Shown: positions 33,695 to 41,853 of the stretch, one piece after another
Layout of the letters: each line of letters begins with the position of its first letter
Position numbering within the stretch: the first letter of the stretch is position 1
Assembly: GCF_003390935.1 (NCBI RefSeq)
Contig: NZ_QNQZ01000007.1
Coordinates: 186,001-250,000, forward strand
DNA length: 64,000 nt
Direction of reading: 5' to 3'
Source: Lewinella sp. IMCC34191
Lineage (GTDB): Bacteria > Bacteroidota > Bacteroidia > Chitinophagales > Saprospiraceae
The notes under the pieces: generated by a model
The model's input: only the letters and a program-made list of their open reading frames with translations
Told to the model about the DNA's origin: nothing
The model's database searches: none
Made by a program: the position numbers and the translations under genes

Positions 33695-34570
33695 CTAGTC
33701 ACGCTCGCAAACCAACTGCAGGAACAGGCGCAACCTGCGGAAGTAGGTATCGCCACCGGTCTCGGTCAGGTCGTCGTGGGCCGCCCCAGGTACGATGTAC
33801 AGTTCCTTGTCCGTAGAGGCGAGCGCGGCGTAGAGTCGACGTCCGTGATCGGCGTCGATGCTGCGGTCTGCTTCCCCGTGGACGACTAGAACGGGTTGCC
33901 AGACCGAGACGGCGGCCCGCTCGGGCTCTACATCCCGGTGGCGAAAATCGGCGATTCGTTCGGCGCGGTCGAGGAGTGCGTCGGTGAAGGGGCGGGGTAG
34001 GGCTACGCCCGTTTCGCGGCAGGCGTAAGCGTGGGTGATGTCACCCAGGTGGGTGAAGGCGCTCTCGATGATGCCGAAATCGATCTCGCTGGTACGGGCC
34101 ATCGCCTGCAGGGCCACCGCTCCGCCCATGCTGTGCCCGAACACCCCGGTGGGCAGACCGGGCGAAAGATGCTTGAGGTAACGGACCGCATCGACGACAT
34201 CTCGCCACTCGTGATATCCGAAGGTCGTGACCCGTCCGCCGCTGCGTCCGTGGGCGCGGGCATCAAACAGGAATACATTGTATCCGTAGGGGATAAGCTG
34301 GGGCAGGTATTCCAGGTAGGCCTCTTTGGCGCTGTCCTTCCCGTGCAGCATCACGAGGTTACCGCGCGGCGGTACGGTGGCCGGCACGTAAAAGGAGGAA
34401 AGGAGGAGGCCGCCCGCCGTCTTCAGGTTTGCTTCCTCGAATTTAAAGCCAAGGTCACCGGGGTCCAGATTGATCAGTCGCCGCCGGGGTTGTACGATCC
34501 GGTTGGGTAGCCAGATCAGGAGGGCGTAGAGGATGACCATGCCGGAAAAAAGAAGAAATATCCACAGCAT
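33695..34570 (-). CDS. Alpha/beta hydrolase, membrane-anchored
   Basis: A 291-residue alpha/beta-fold hydrolase with an N-terminal anchor (MLWIFLLFSGMVILYALLIW). The nucleophile elbow is GHSMGGAVAL; the acid is in VLVVHGEADRSID and the His in GAAHDD. It resembles the bacterial BEM46/YqkD-like hydrolases. Substrate unknown. TATCTTTC ends three bases before the ATG, a near-perfect -7 box, so the mRNA may be leaderless. Confidence 0.9.
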   Translation of the reverse strand: MLWIFLLFSGMVILYALLIWLPNRIVQPRRRLINLDPGDLGFKFEEANLKTAGGLLLSSFYVPATVPPRGNLVMLHGKDSAKEAYLEYLPQLIPYGYNVFLFDARAHGRSGGRVTTFGYHEWRDVVDAVRYLKHLSPGLPTGVFGHSMGGAVALQAMARTSEIDFGIIESAFTHLGDITHAYACRETGVALPRPFTDALLDRAERIADFRHRDVEPERAAVSVWQPVLVVHGEADRSIDADHGRRLYAALASTDKELYIVPGAAHDDLTETGGDTYFRRLRLFLQLVCERD

Positions 34571-34573
34571 ATC

Positions 34574-34581
34574 GAAAGATA
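34574..34581 (-). promoter_or_regulatory. -7-like box for the hydrolase gene, predicted leaderless
   Basis: TATCTTTC (one mismatch to TAnnTTTG) on the minus strand, three bases before the ATG at 34570. Confidence 0.4.
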
Positions 34582-34672
34582 GTCTATCTCCGGGGGCCGG
34601 TAGGGGACCTTCGTCGAAAGGACTCTCCGGGAAGCTGACGAAAAGGCTATTTTCCCTACCAAAGTTTATCCC

Positions 34673-36379
34673 TTGCGCTCAATTATCCTCTCCCTGTTCT
34701 TCTTGTTTGCCCTGAGCCTTCCGGGGCAGGAGCAATTTTCAGATTGGCGAGCCGTCATGCTTCCGCGGTCGGATCGGTCCGTGGAAATTACGGAGACCAT
34801 CACCGTAATCAGCGAGGGGGACCAGGTTAAACGGGGCATCACCCGGTCCTTACCCGATTCCCGGCGGCATCCGCTGCGTATTCTATCCGTAGAGCGGGGT
34901 GGTCGCGAGGAGAACTATCATACTAAAAAAAGTGGGGGAACGACTACGATTTACGCCGGGCAGAAGGACGTAATGCTACGGCCCGGAACCTACGGTTACC
35001 GTATACGATATCGCATCGATCGGGCCGTCGTGCGCGAAGGAGAGCTGGATGAATTGCAGGTGGAGATTATCGGACCGGACGTCACGCTGCCGGTAAGGCG
35101 GGCCAGTGCGGAGGTCGAACTTCCGCCGGATTTGCAAGTGGTGCAACGCAGCTGTTACACCGGCCGCAATCGGGAAGCGGCGGGAAACTGCACCATGACC
35201 GCCGCGGATAGCGGACGGATGTCCTTTACCGCTACCGGGCAACTGGGAAACGGTGAACAGCTATCCGTAGCGGTGGGCTTCGCTCCCGGATACTTTGACG
35301 AACCGAAACCCGGCTCCATGTCGGCTGAGGAATCCGTCGCGGTGCCCTGGTGGCGGGGGGAAGGGAGCGTCATGCTATTTCTGCTGGCTGCTATCGGCAT
35401 GCTTTGGTACGGTTACCAGAGTTGGCGGAAATATGGTGTCGATCCGGAAGGCCCCCCGGTTGGAGCCGTTTACGCGCCTCCCGGTGATCTCTCCCCAGCC
35501 GCTGCCGGCTACGTATACACCACTTTCGATACGAACGCAATCCCCAATTTCACCGCCAGCATTCTCTATCTGGCTACCCGCGGCTACCTGCGGATCGAGG
35601 AAGTGGAAGAGGCCGGGGTATTCTCAACGAGCTACACGTATGTGCTGCGTGCGTCGGAAGAAGCACCTCCAACATCGGCGCTCGCCCCCGAACAGCTATT
35701 CGTGTACGAACGCTTGTTTGCTGACGGGCCGGAACTACGGCTGGAAGAAAACTACGATAAGCAGTTCCAGAAAATCGCCAACGAGCATGCCGAGCGCGTC
35801 AAAAAAACTTATGCGGGGCGACGCGAGGTACAGACCAACGGATGGAAGGTGCTGCCCCTGGTTGGCATCTTTACGGCAACCCTGATTCCCGCTGTATTAC
35901 TTCTCAAATCGGATACCACGGGATGGGCCTTGCCGGCCTTTGTCGGATTTTTATCGCTGGGGGGCATCGGGATCTTCCTGTACGCCTGGCTGATTCGGAA
36001 ACCCTCCGCCGAACTTGTCGCGCTGCGCACGGAGTTGGAGGCGCTGCGTGACTATCTCGGATTGCCCGAGGAAAAGCGGAAGCGCCTGCTGAACGCTCCC
36101 AAGATGGATAAGGACCACTACGAGGCTTTGCTTCCCTACGCCATCGCCCTGGGGATCCACACCAAGTGGTCGGATTATTTTGGAGACCTCCTCAGCCAGC
36201 ACGGGTATAATCCGGTATGGATGAGTGGCGCCGGCGCCTTTCAGGCTCACCGGTTCAATGACAACTTCAATCGGGTAGTGGGAAGCAGCAGTACACCGCC
36301 CGGCACCTCCGGTTCGGCATCGGCCGGCGGAGGATCGGTAGGGGGCGGTGTCGGCGGCGGCGGCGCGGGTGGATGGTAA
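34673..36379 (+). CDS. DUF2207 domain-containing membrane protein
   Basis: A 568-residue protein: signal peptide (MRSIILSLFFLFALSLPGQ, TTG start), an extracytoplasmic DUF2207 beta domain (about 25-215; ITETITVISEGDQVKRGITRSLPD), a transmembrane helix near 225-245, a cytoplasmic middle domain, two more helices near 400-445 and a tail ending in a Gly-rich run with GGGGAGGW. This Gly/Trp tail is typical of DUF2207 proteins. Function unknown. Confidence 0.9.
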   Translation: MRSIILSLFFLFALSLPGQEQFSDWRAVMLPRSDRSVEITETITVISEGDQVKRGITRSLPDSRRHPLRILSVERGGREENYHTKKSGGTTTIYAGQKDVMLRPGTYGYRIRYRIDRAVVREGELDELQVEIIGPDVTLPVRRASAEVELPPDLQVVQRSCYTGRNREAAGNCTMTAADSGRMSFTATGQLGNGEQLSVAVGFAPGYFDEPKPGSMSAEESVAVPWWRGEGSVMLFLLAAIGMLWYGYQSWRKYGVDPEGPPVGAVYAPPGDLSPAAAGYVYTTFDTNAIPNFTASILYLATRGYLRIEEVEEAGVFSTSYTYVLRASEEAPPTSALAPEQLFVYERLFADGPELRLEENYDKQFQKIANEHAERVKKTYAGRREVQTNGWKVLPLVGIFTATLIPAVLLLKSDTTGWALPAFVGFLSLGGIGIFLYAWLIRKPSAELVALRTELEALRDYLGLPEEKRKRLLNAPKMDKDHYEALLPYAIALGIHTKWSDYFGDLLSQHGYNPVWMSGAGAFQAHRFNDNFNRVVGSSSTPPGTSGSASAGGGSVGGGVGGGGAGGW

Positions 36380-36384
36380 TATTC

Positions 36385-36392
36385 TACCTTCG
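36385..36392 (+). promoter_or_regulatory. -7-like box for rocD
   Basis: TACCTTCG differs from TAnnTTTG by one base and lies nine bases before the ATG at 36402, just after the DUF2207 stop. It predicts a very short leader. Confidence 0.4.
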
Positions 36393-36401
36393 TTGCAAAT
36401 C

Positions 36402-37679
36402 ATGCATATGACCGCACAGGAATACATCGATCTGGAAGATCGTCATGGCGCACACAACTACCATCCCCTGCCGGTGGTGCTCAGTGAAGGGCGCGGCGTA
36501 TATCTATTTGATACCGACGGGAAACAGTACTTTGACTTTCTGTCGGCTTATTCGGCGGTAAATCAGGGGCATTGCCATCCCCGTATCGTGTCCGTAATGC
36601 AGGCGCAAACGGAGCGGCTTACCCTGACCAGTCGCGCCTTTTATAATGATCGCCTGGGGCCCTACGAGCAGTACCTGACGGAATACTTTCAGTTTGACAA
36701 GGTGCTGCCGATGAATACCGGGGCCGAGGCCGTGGAGACCGCCATCAAGATCTGCCGGAAGTGGGGATATGAAGTGAAAGGCATTCCTCCGGATCAGGCG
36801 CGCATCATCGTCTGCGGGCAGAATTTTCACGGTCGAACGACTACGATTATCAGTTTCAGCTCCGACCCCAACGCACGCGGCAACTTCGGCCCGTACACGC
36901 CGGGTTTTGAATCTATCCCGTATGGAGATACGGATGCGTTACGTCAACAGCTGGCGAAAGACCCGTCCACCATCGCCGGTGTCCTGGTTGAGCCGATCCA
37001 GGGGGAGGCTGGCGTCTTCGTTCCCGATGACAACTACATCCCCGACGTGGCGCAAGCCTGCCGGGACAACAACGTACTGTTTATAGCCGACGAGATCCAG
37101 ACGGGCATCGGTCGTACCGGTGCACTGTTGCGTATCTGCGGCGATTGCAGCTGTGCCGGTCACTGCGAGCGCCAGGAAACTTACACCCGTCCGGATGTAC
37201 TGATACTGGGTAAGGCCCTCAGCGGTGGGACCTATCCGGTATCCGCGGTGCTGGCCGACGATGCCATCATGGGGGTGATCCGGCCCGGTCAGCACGGCAG
37301 TACCTTCGGGGGGAACCCGGTAGCCTGCGCGGTTGCCCGCGAAGCGCTGGAAGTGGTACGGGACGAAAAGCTCACGCAGAACGCTCGGCAGCTCGGTAAC
37401 TTATTTCGCGAGCGGATGCAGCAACTCGTGGACCAATATCCGGACCGGCTGAAGCTGGTCCGGGGTAAGGGTCTATTGAACGCGCTGGTCATCAATGATT
37501 CGCCGGAGGGGGAAGCCGCCTGGAATCTTTGCCTGGAACTGGCGGATCGGGGACTGCTTGCCAAACCTACCCACGGGAACATCATCCGTTTTGCGCCGCC
37601 CTTGGTCATTTCGGAAGCGGAGATCCGGGAGGCCTGCGATATCATCGCGGATGCGGTCCGGAATATGCCGGAGAAATAA
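36402..37679 (+). CDS. rocD: Ornithine--oxo-acid transaminase
   Basis: PLP enzyme that converts ornithine and 2-oxoglutarate to glutamate-5-semialdehyde and glutamate, linking arginine and proline metabolism. The 425 residues contain NTGAEAVETAIK, GRTTTIISFSSDP, ADEIQTGIGRTG and the PLP lysine in LILGKALSGG (Lys271). Between ADEIQTGIGRTG and the lysine there is a Cys-rich insert, CGDCSCAGHCE (residues 246-256), absent from classic enzymes. The start chosen is ATG at 36402 (36408 is also possible). A weak -7 box lies just upstream. Confidence 0.93.
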   Translation: MHMTAQEYIDLEDRHGAHNYHPLPVVLSEGRGVYLFDTDGKQYFDFLSAYSAVNQGHCHPRIVSVMQAQTERLTLTSRAFYNDRLGPYEQYLTEYFQFDKVLPMNTGAEAVETAIKICRKWGYEVKGIPPDQARIIVCGQNFHGRTTTIISFSSDPNARGNFGPYTPGFESIPYGDTDALRQQLAKDPSTIAGVLVEPIQGEAGVFVPDDNYIPDVAQACRDNNVLFIADEIQTGIGRTGALLRICGDCSCAGHCERQETYTRPDVLILGKALSGGTYPVSAVLADDAIMGVIRPGQHGSTFGGNPVACAVAREALEVVRDEKLTQNARQLGNLFRERMQQLVDQYPDRLKLVRGKGLLNALVINDSPEGEAAWNLCLELADRGLLAKPTHGNIIRFAPPLVISEAEIREACDIIADAVRNMPEK

Positions 37680-37705
37680 GTGGCGAAGTCGGTCGCGCAG
37701 GTAGC

Positions 37706-38761
37706 CTAACCCTTTAGAGCGTGGCGGTAGCGCTCCAGCCGGTCGGTCCCGATGTACTCCGTACTGATGAGTTCGGCGGAAGGGGGCAACTCGGGCGCGG
37801 CCAATCCGCGGCCGAAGCGCGGGGTGCCGGTGAATATGCAGGCTTCGTCCCAGAAACCGAATTGAAGGAAGGCCGTCAGCGTGGCGGCTCCACCCTCCAC
37901 GGTTACGTGCCCGAACTTGAGGGCGTGGAGTTTGCGCATGATCTTTTTCATGGCCTTTTTATTCAGTTCCTTATCCTTGATCTCGATGGTTTCGGCCTTG
38001 AGTTTAGCCGGTTTGCGACCGGTAAACACTAGCGGTTTTTGTCCTGAACCAAAGATGGCTTCCTTGCCCGTGAGCCGGTCGCGCAGATCGATGATCACCG
38101 GGCGGGGGTCAGGACCGGGGAAGAGCCGGCTATTCAGCTTCGGGTTGTCTTCGATGATGGTGCGCGCACCGACAATGATAGCGTTGGTATTGGTGCGCCA
38201 GCGATGCACCAGGCGGCGCGAAATATCGTTCGTGATCCAGTACTTTTTCCCGCGGTCCCGGGGGCGCAGGAAGCCGTCTACGGACTGGGCGTATTTCAAC
38301 AGAACGTAAGGTCGCTGCTCGGTGGTAAAAATGAATCGGTTCGCATTGGTGGCCTCGGTAGGCGCAAAGTCCGGGTATTCCTTTACCCTCACTCCGGCCT
38401 CCCGGAGTATGCCGGCACCTCGACCGGACACCTCGTCGCTGGTGTCGCGTTGGGCAAAAACGACCTTCCTGATCTGCTCCTTGAGGATAAGCCCGGTACA
38501 TGCCGGGGTTCGACCCTTTATGCAACAGGGTTCCAGACTCACGAAGAGGGTAGAATCAGCGACTAAATTTCTATCCTCCTCGCGCACGGAGGCCAGGCAG
38601 TTAACTTCCGCGTGTGCCTCGCCGGCCTCGTGGTGGTAGCCTTCTCCGATTATCCGGCCATCGTGTAGCAGGACGGCACCAACGCGGGGATTGTCGGCCA
38701 CCTTGGAGTCGGCCAGGCGCGCCAACTGAGCAGTCCGGGCAAGAATGTCAATATTTTTCAC
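37706..38761 (-). CDS. ribD: Bifunctional riboflavin biosynthesis deaminase/reductase
   Basis: Two steps of riboflavin synthesis: deamination of the pyrimidine from GTP cyclohydrolase II, then NADPH reduction of the ribosyl group. The N-terminal deaminase has GEAHAEVNCLA (zinc His and catalytic Glu) and PCCIKGRTPACTGLI (zinc cysteines), each with Cys where other residues are usual. The C-terminal reductase starts near YVLLKYAQSVDGFL and includes VEGGAATLTAFLQ. The GTG at 38761 is preferred (KNIDILARTAQLA); an ATG at 38800 would add 13 residues. Other rib genes are not nearby. Confidence 0.9.
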   Translation of the reverse strand: MKNIDILARTAQLARLADSKVADNPRVGAVLLHDGRIIGEGYHHEAGEAHAEVNCLASVREEDRNLVADSTLFVSLEPCCIKGRTPACTGLILKEQIRKVVFAQRDTSDEVSGRGAGILREAGVRVKEYPDFAPTEATNANRFIFTTEQRPYVLLKYAQSVDGFLRPRDRGKKYWITNDISRRLVHRWRTNTNAIIVGARTIIEDNPKLNSRLFPGPDPRPVIIDLRDRLTGKEAIFGSGQKPLVFTGRKPAKLKAETIEIKDKELNKKAMKKIMRKLHALKFGHVTVEGGAATLTAFLQFGFWDEACIFTGTPRFGRGLAAPELPPSAELISTEYIGTDRLERYRHALKG

Positions 38762-38829
38762 AAAGATGCTGATTTTAGTATGGCACTCACGGTATATCAA
38801 AAATCGAGTCTGTTACCTGATTTCAGTGG

Positions 38830-38857
38830 TTGTATTTTATCATAAGTACTATATTTG
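38830..38857 (+). promoter_or_regulatory. Bacteroidota-type promoter for the AP2-domain gene
   Basis: TTG at 38830-38832, 17 bases, then TATATTTG at 38850-38857: a full match to the -33/-7 consensus and the best promoter in the window. The expected start near 38863 leaves a leader of about 75 bases, AT-rich, before the ATG at 38940. Confidence 0.75.
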
Positions 38858-38939
38858 AGAAAATTGTGATAAAAAATCGCAACCAAATTCGCTTTTTGTT
38901 CTTGCAGTTGTCACAAGCTCTATAACACACATTATTCTC

Positions 38940-39509
38940 ATGCAACACCGAGTTCCCTTAAAAAATGCGCCGGAAACGGCCATCCTGGACGACCATGTAT
39001 ACGAGGATCTACAGCGAGATGCCCATTTACAAGAACTGGATTTCTTGAACAATCTCCGCCTACACTCCTCCGGCTGCGTGGTATTCCAGAAGACTTTCAA
39101 ATGCGATACGGCAAAGAAAGGCTACCGGACCGAAACCATCTACCTGCATAAGTTAATTGCCGAGCGGTACCTAGCCCACAAGCGAACCGGTGAACGGAAA
39201 CTTGTCGGATCGATCAATGGCAGCAAGCTGGATTGCCGGATCGAGAACCTGGAGTACAGGAGTCGTTCCGTAGCCAGCCGGAAGCGCCGTTCCTCCAGCA
39301 AAATAGGTTACACCGGCGTTTATAAAGAAAATAATCGCTACCGCGCCGTCATTTCGGTCAATCGCCGAAGCGTGCATATCGGTATGTTCGGAACCGCGGA
39401 GGAAGCCGCACTGGCTTACAACAAGAAATCAATGGAGCTTTACGGCAAGCTAGGCAAGATCAACAAGATCCGCCAGGGTGATCTCTCGCTTTCCGACGGG
39501 TCCCGGTAG
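38940..39509 (+). CDS. AP2/ERF-like domain protein (HNH-homing-endonuclease relative)
   Basis: A 189-residue, basic protein. The C-terminal part (about 122-175) is an AP2-like DNA-binding domain: GYTGVYKENNRYRAVISVNR, VHIGMFGTAEEAALAYNKKS. The preceding block IYLHKLIAERYLA ... LDCRIENLEYRS is what flanks AP2 domains in HNH endonucleases, but no clear HNH catalytic motif is seen. It may therefore be a domesticated DNA-binding factor. It has its own strong promoter and an AT-rich leader. Its last 60 bp overlap the convergent mnmD. Confidence 0.82.
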   Translation: MQHRVPLKNAPETAILDDHVYEDLQRDAHLQELDFLNNLRLHSSGCVVFQKTFKCDTAKKGYRTETIYLHKLIAERYLAHKRTGERKLVGSINGSKLDCRIENLEYRSRSVASRKRRSSSKIGYTGVYKENNRYRAVISVNRRSVHIGMFGTAEEAALAYNKKSMELYGKLGKINKIRQGDLSLSDGSR

Positions 39510-40130
39510 TGCCTTCACCCGAAAGCCCGCCGCCCGCAGGTTACGTTTGAATTGCCCCTTAGCGCAGTAGGTGACTAGCGCCCCCCCAGGCTTAAGCCAG
39601 GTTGCACACCGCTCCATGGCGGAAGCCGTCCACAGCTCCGGCTGGTCTTCCGGCGCGAATGCATCGTAGTAGATCAGGTCGTATACCGGAGACGGTGTGA
39701 CGTCCAGAAAATTTTCCCGGTACTTGCGGAAATGAAAACGGTCGGTGATGAGCGTTTCTATTCCGAATTCAGTTTGATGAAGAGCCTGAAAGGTGTCGGC
39801 GTTTATCCCCAATTGTTGCGGATAATTGAGTTTGCCGGCCTGTTCCTCGTCGATGGGAAAGAGTTCGTACGTGTCGTAGTATATGCTAGCGTGCGGATAA
39901 TTAGAAAGCTCAGTCAGCGTAAGCAACGCGTTCAGGCCGGTACCGAAGCCCATTTCCAGGATACGAATCTCTGTTTTCCCGTCATCCAGCAACCGACGCA
40001 GTCCGGCCTCTACGAATACGTGGCGACTTTCGTTGATGGCACCGTGCGTGCTGTGATAGGTAAGGGCCGGGTTTTCCAGGGACCGCAGGCTATGACTGCC
40101 GTCCTTGGTAAGAAATAGTTCCCCTTGCAT
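39450..40130 (-). CDS. mnmD: tRNA (mnm5s2U34)-methyltransferase
   Basis: Single-domain SAM methyltransferase corresponding to the N-terminal half of MnmC, which completes mnm5s2U in the tRNA wobble position. The 226 residues show YHSTHGAINESRHVFVEAGL, the SAM motif ILEMGFGTGLNALLT, DLIYYDAFAPEDQPELWT, and GGALVTYCAKGQFKRNLRAAGF. No FAD-oxidase domain follows, so it is MnmD rather than MnmC. The start overlaps the ytxJ stop by 1 bp (TAATG), indicating coupling. Confidence 0.93.
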   Translation of the reverse strand: MQGELFLTKDGSHSLRSLENPALTYHSTHGAINESRHVFVEAGLRRLLDDGKTEIRILEMGFGTGLNALLTLTELSNYPHASIYYDTYELFPIDEEQAGKLNYPQQLGINADTFQALHQTEFGIETLITDRFHFRKYRENFLDVTPSPVYDLIYYDAFAPEDQPELWTASAMERCATWLKPGGALVTYCAKGQFKRNLRAAGFRVKALPGPVGKREITLADLVDLA

Positions 40131-40462
40131 TAGGCGGGCTGCCGCAGTTCATCTACGCGGATGTCCAGATGGCTGGCATCGTAGACACTCATTCCATTCT
40201 TGATCAGCAACACCTGAGGCGATTCGTGCCGGACGGCAAAGGTAGAGGCGATGTGGTTGCTGATGTCGCGGTGGCGAAGCAAGTCCAGGTAGTAGGGCTC
40301 AAGGTCCGCTTCGTCAAGATCCCACTGCTTTTCGAGCCGGTGCTTGGCCAGGCTGCTGATGGGGCAGGTCGTGCTGTGTTTGAGTATCAGGCAGGGAACG
40401 CGGTGACTGCGCTCGATAATCGCCTCGATGTCGTGTATACGGTCAATCGGGGTCCAGTTCAT
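40130..40462 (-). CDS. ytxJ: Bacillithiol system redox-active protein YtxJ
   Basis: A 110-residue thioredoxin-like protein with the monothiol motif HSTTCPIS and a cis-Pro in HESPQVLLI. YtxJ proteins are proposed bacilliredoxins that remove bacillithiol from proteins. The gene suggests that this lineage uses bacillithiol or a similar thiol (inference). It forms a two-gene unit with mnmD. Confidence 0.9.
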   Translation of the reverse strand: MNWTPIDRIHDIEAIIERSHRVPCLILKHSTTCPISSLAKHRLEKQWDLDEADLEPYYLDLLRHRDISNHIASTFAVRHESPQVLLIKNGMSVYDASHLDIRVDELRQPA

Positions 40463-40490
40463 TCGGTACGGCTTGGGGAGTTAGACTGCG

Positions 40491-40634
40491 CTAAAAGAGC
40501 AGCGCTACTAGTCCGGAAACAAGCTCTTCCACGGAAAAGTTGGTGCCCGGGCAACCGTACCCCCGGTTGCAGGAACTCAGTAACAACAGGCTGGCTGCGG
40601 TAAGTAGGGTAGTAGAGCGCTTGAAATGCTTCAT
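40491..40634 (-). CDS. Small lipoprotein (47 aa)
   Basis: MKHFKRSTTLLTAASLLLLSSC is a lipoprotein signal with lipobox LSSC. The mature peptide is only about 25 residues and starts CNRGYGCPGTNFSVEELVSG, with a second Cys. The NRGxGCPxxFSV sequence recalls tiny conserved lipoproteins of this phylum. The longer in-frame start is not signal-like. Function unknown. Confidence 0.65.
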   Translation of the reverse strand: MKHFKRSTTLLTAASLLLLSSCNRGYGCPGTNFSVEELVSGLVALLF

Positions 40635-40766
40635 AGGTAGAGAAAGAATGTCGGAACTGCCGGGCAGTGATGAATAAGCGAACGGCGTGACCGAATCAGA
40701 ACTATTCCAACAACCCACCGGGGGGAAAGCGGGTTGACTTCATTAGGGCAATTAGCCGCTAAAGCG

Positions 40767-40774
40767 TACTTTTG
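40767..40774 (+). promoter_or_regulatory. -7 promoter box for pdhB
   Basis: TACTTTTG matches TAnnTTTG; it is 44 bases before the pdhB ATG at 40819. The nearest TTG (40734) is 30 bases upstream, too far for a standard -33. Confidence 0.5.
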
Positions 40775-40818
40775 CCCGCCCCACCTCCGGGTGGTCTGCT
40801 AGCAAACTAAAACCGAAT

Positions 40819-41802
40819 ATGGCCAGAAAATTAGCCCTCCGAGACGCCCTGCGTGAAGCAATGATCGAAGAAATGCGTCGTGACGACACCGTTTTCCTGA
40901 TGGGCGAGGAAGTCGCCCAGTATAATGGTGCCTATAAAGTCAGCAAGGGTATGCTGGACGAATTCGGTCCGGAGCGCGTGATCGACACGCCCATCGCCGA
41001 GCTCGGATTCGCTGGTATAGGCGTAGGCGCGGCCATGAACGGCCTCAAGCCGATCGTGGAGTTCATGACCTGGAACTTCGCCATCCTGGCTTTCGACCAG
41101 ATCGTCAACAACGCCGCCAAGACCCTCAGCCAGTCGGCCGGCCAGTATTCCTGCCCGATCGTCTTCCGCGGCCCGAGTGGCAGTGCCGGTCAGTTGGCGC
41201 AGCAGCACAGCCAGACCTTCGAGAGTTGGATGGCCAACACGCCCGGCCTAAAGGTCGTATCCTGCACCGATCCCGCTGACGCGAAAGGCCTCCTGAAGAG
41301 CGCCATCCGTGACCCCGATCCGGTCTGCGTGATGGAATCGGAGTTGCTATACGGCTACGAAGGCGAGGTACCGGAAGGCGAGTATCTGGTCGAAATCGGC
41401 AAAGCCGCCGTTCGCCGGGAAGGTACGGACGTAACCCTGGTGAGCTACAATAAAATGATGCTGCCCACCATGGAGGCCGCCAAGATCCTCGAAGGAGAGG
41501 GCATTAGTGCAGAGGTGATCGACCTGCGCACCATCCGCCCGATGGACCGCAAGACCATCGTCGAATCCGTCAAGAAAACTAATCGCTGCGTCGTCATCGA
41601 CGAAAGCTGGCCCTTCGCCGGGGTAAGTTCCGAGATTGCCTACGAGATCCAGAAGTCGGCTTTCGACTACCTGGATGCGCCGGTCATCCGCGTGAACTCC
41701 GCCGACGTAAACCTGGGCTACGCCGCCAGCTTCGTGGAAGAGTTCCTCCCGAACGCGGAGAAAATCGTACGGGCCGTCAAGCAAGTCGCTTACGTCCAGT
41801 AA
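40819..41802 (+). CDS. pdhB: Pyruvate dehydrogenase E1 component, beta subunit
   Basis: A 327-residue transketolase-like subunit that completes the thiamine-diphosphate site of the E1 alpha/beta tetramer, feeding acetyl-CoA formation. It begins with the usual ALRDALREAMIEEMRRDDTVFLMGEEVAQYNGAYKVSKG, has EFMTWNFAILAFDQIVNNAAK and SQTFESWMANTPGLKVV, and ends with FVEEFLPNAEKI. The alpha subunit and E2 genes are not in the window. It has its own -7 box 44 bases upstream. Confidence 0.94.
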   Translation: MARKLALRDALREAMIEEMRRDDTVFLMGEEVAQYNGAYKVSKGMLDEFGPERVIDTPIAELGFAGIGVGAAMNGLKPIVEFMTWNFAILAFDQIVNNAAKTLSQSAGQYSCPIVFRGPSGSAGQLAQQHSQTFESWMANTPGLKVVSCTDPADAKGLLKSAIRDPDPVCVMESELLYGYEGEVPEGEYLVEIGKAAVRREGTDVTLVSYNKMMLPTMEAAKILEGEGISAEVIDLRTIRPMDRKTIVESVKKTNRCVVIDESWPFAGVSSEIAYEIQKSAFDYLDAPVIRVNSADVNLGYAASFVEEFLPNAEKIVRAVKQVAYVQ

Positions 41803-41853
41803 TCGTCGCAGCTCGCATGGCTCAAGCCAAATAGGTAATCGTGGTCCGGCCGT

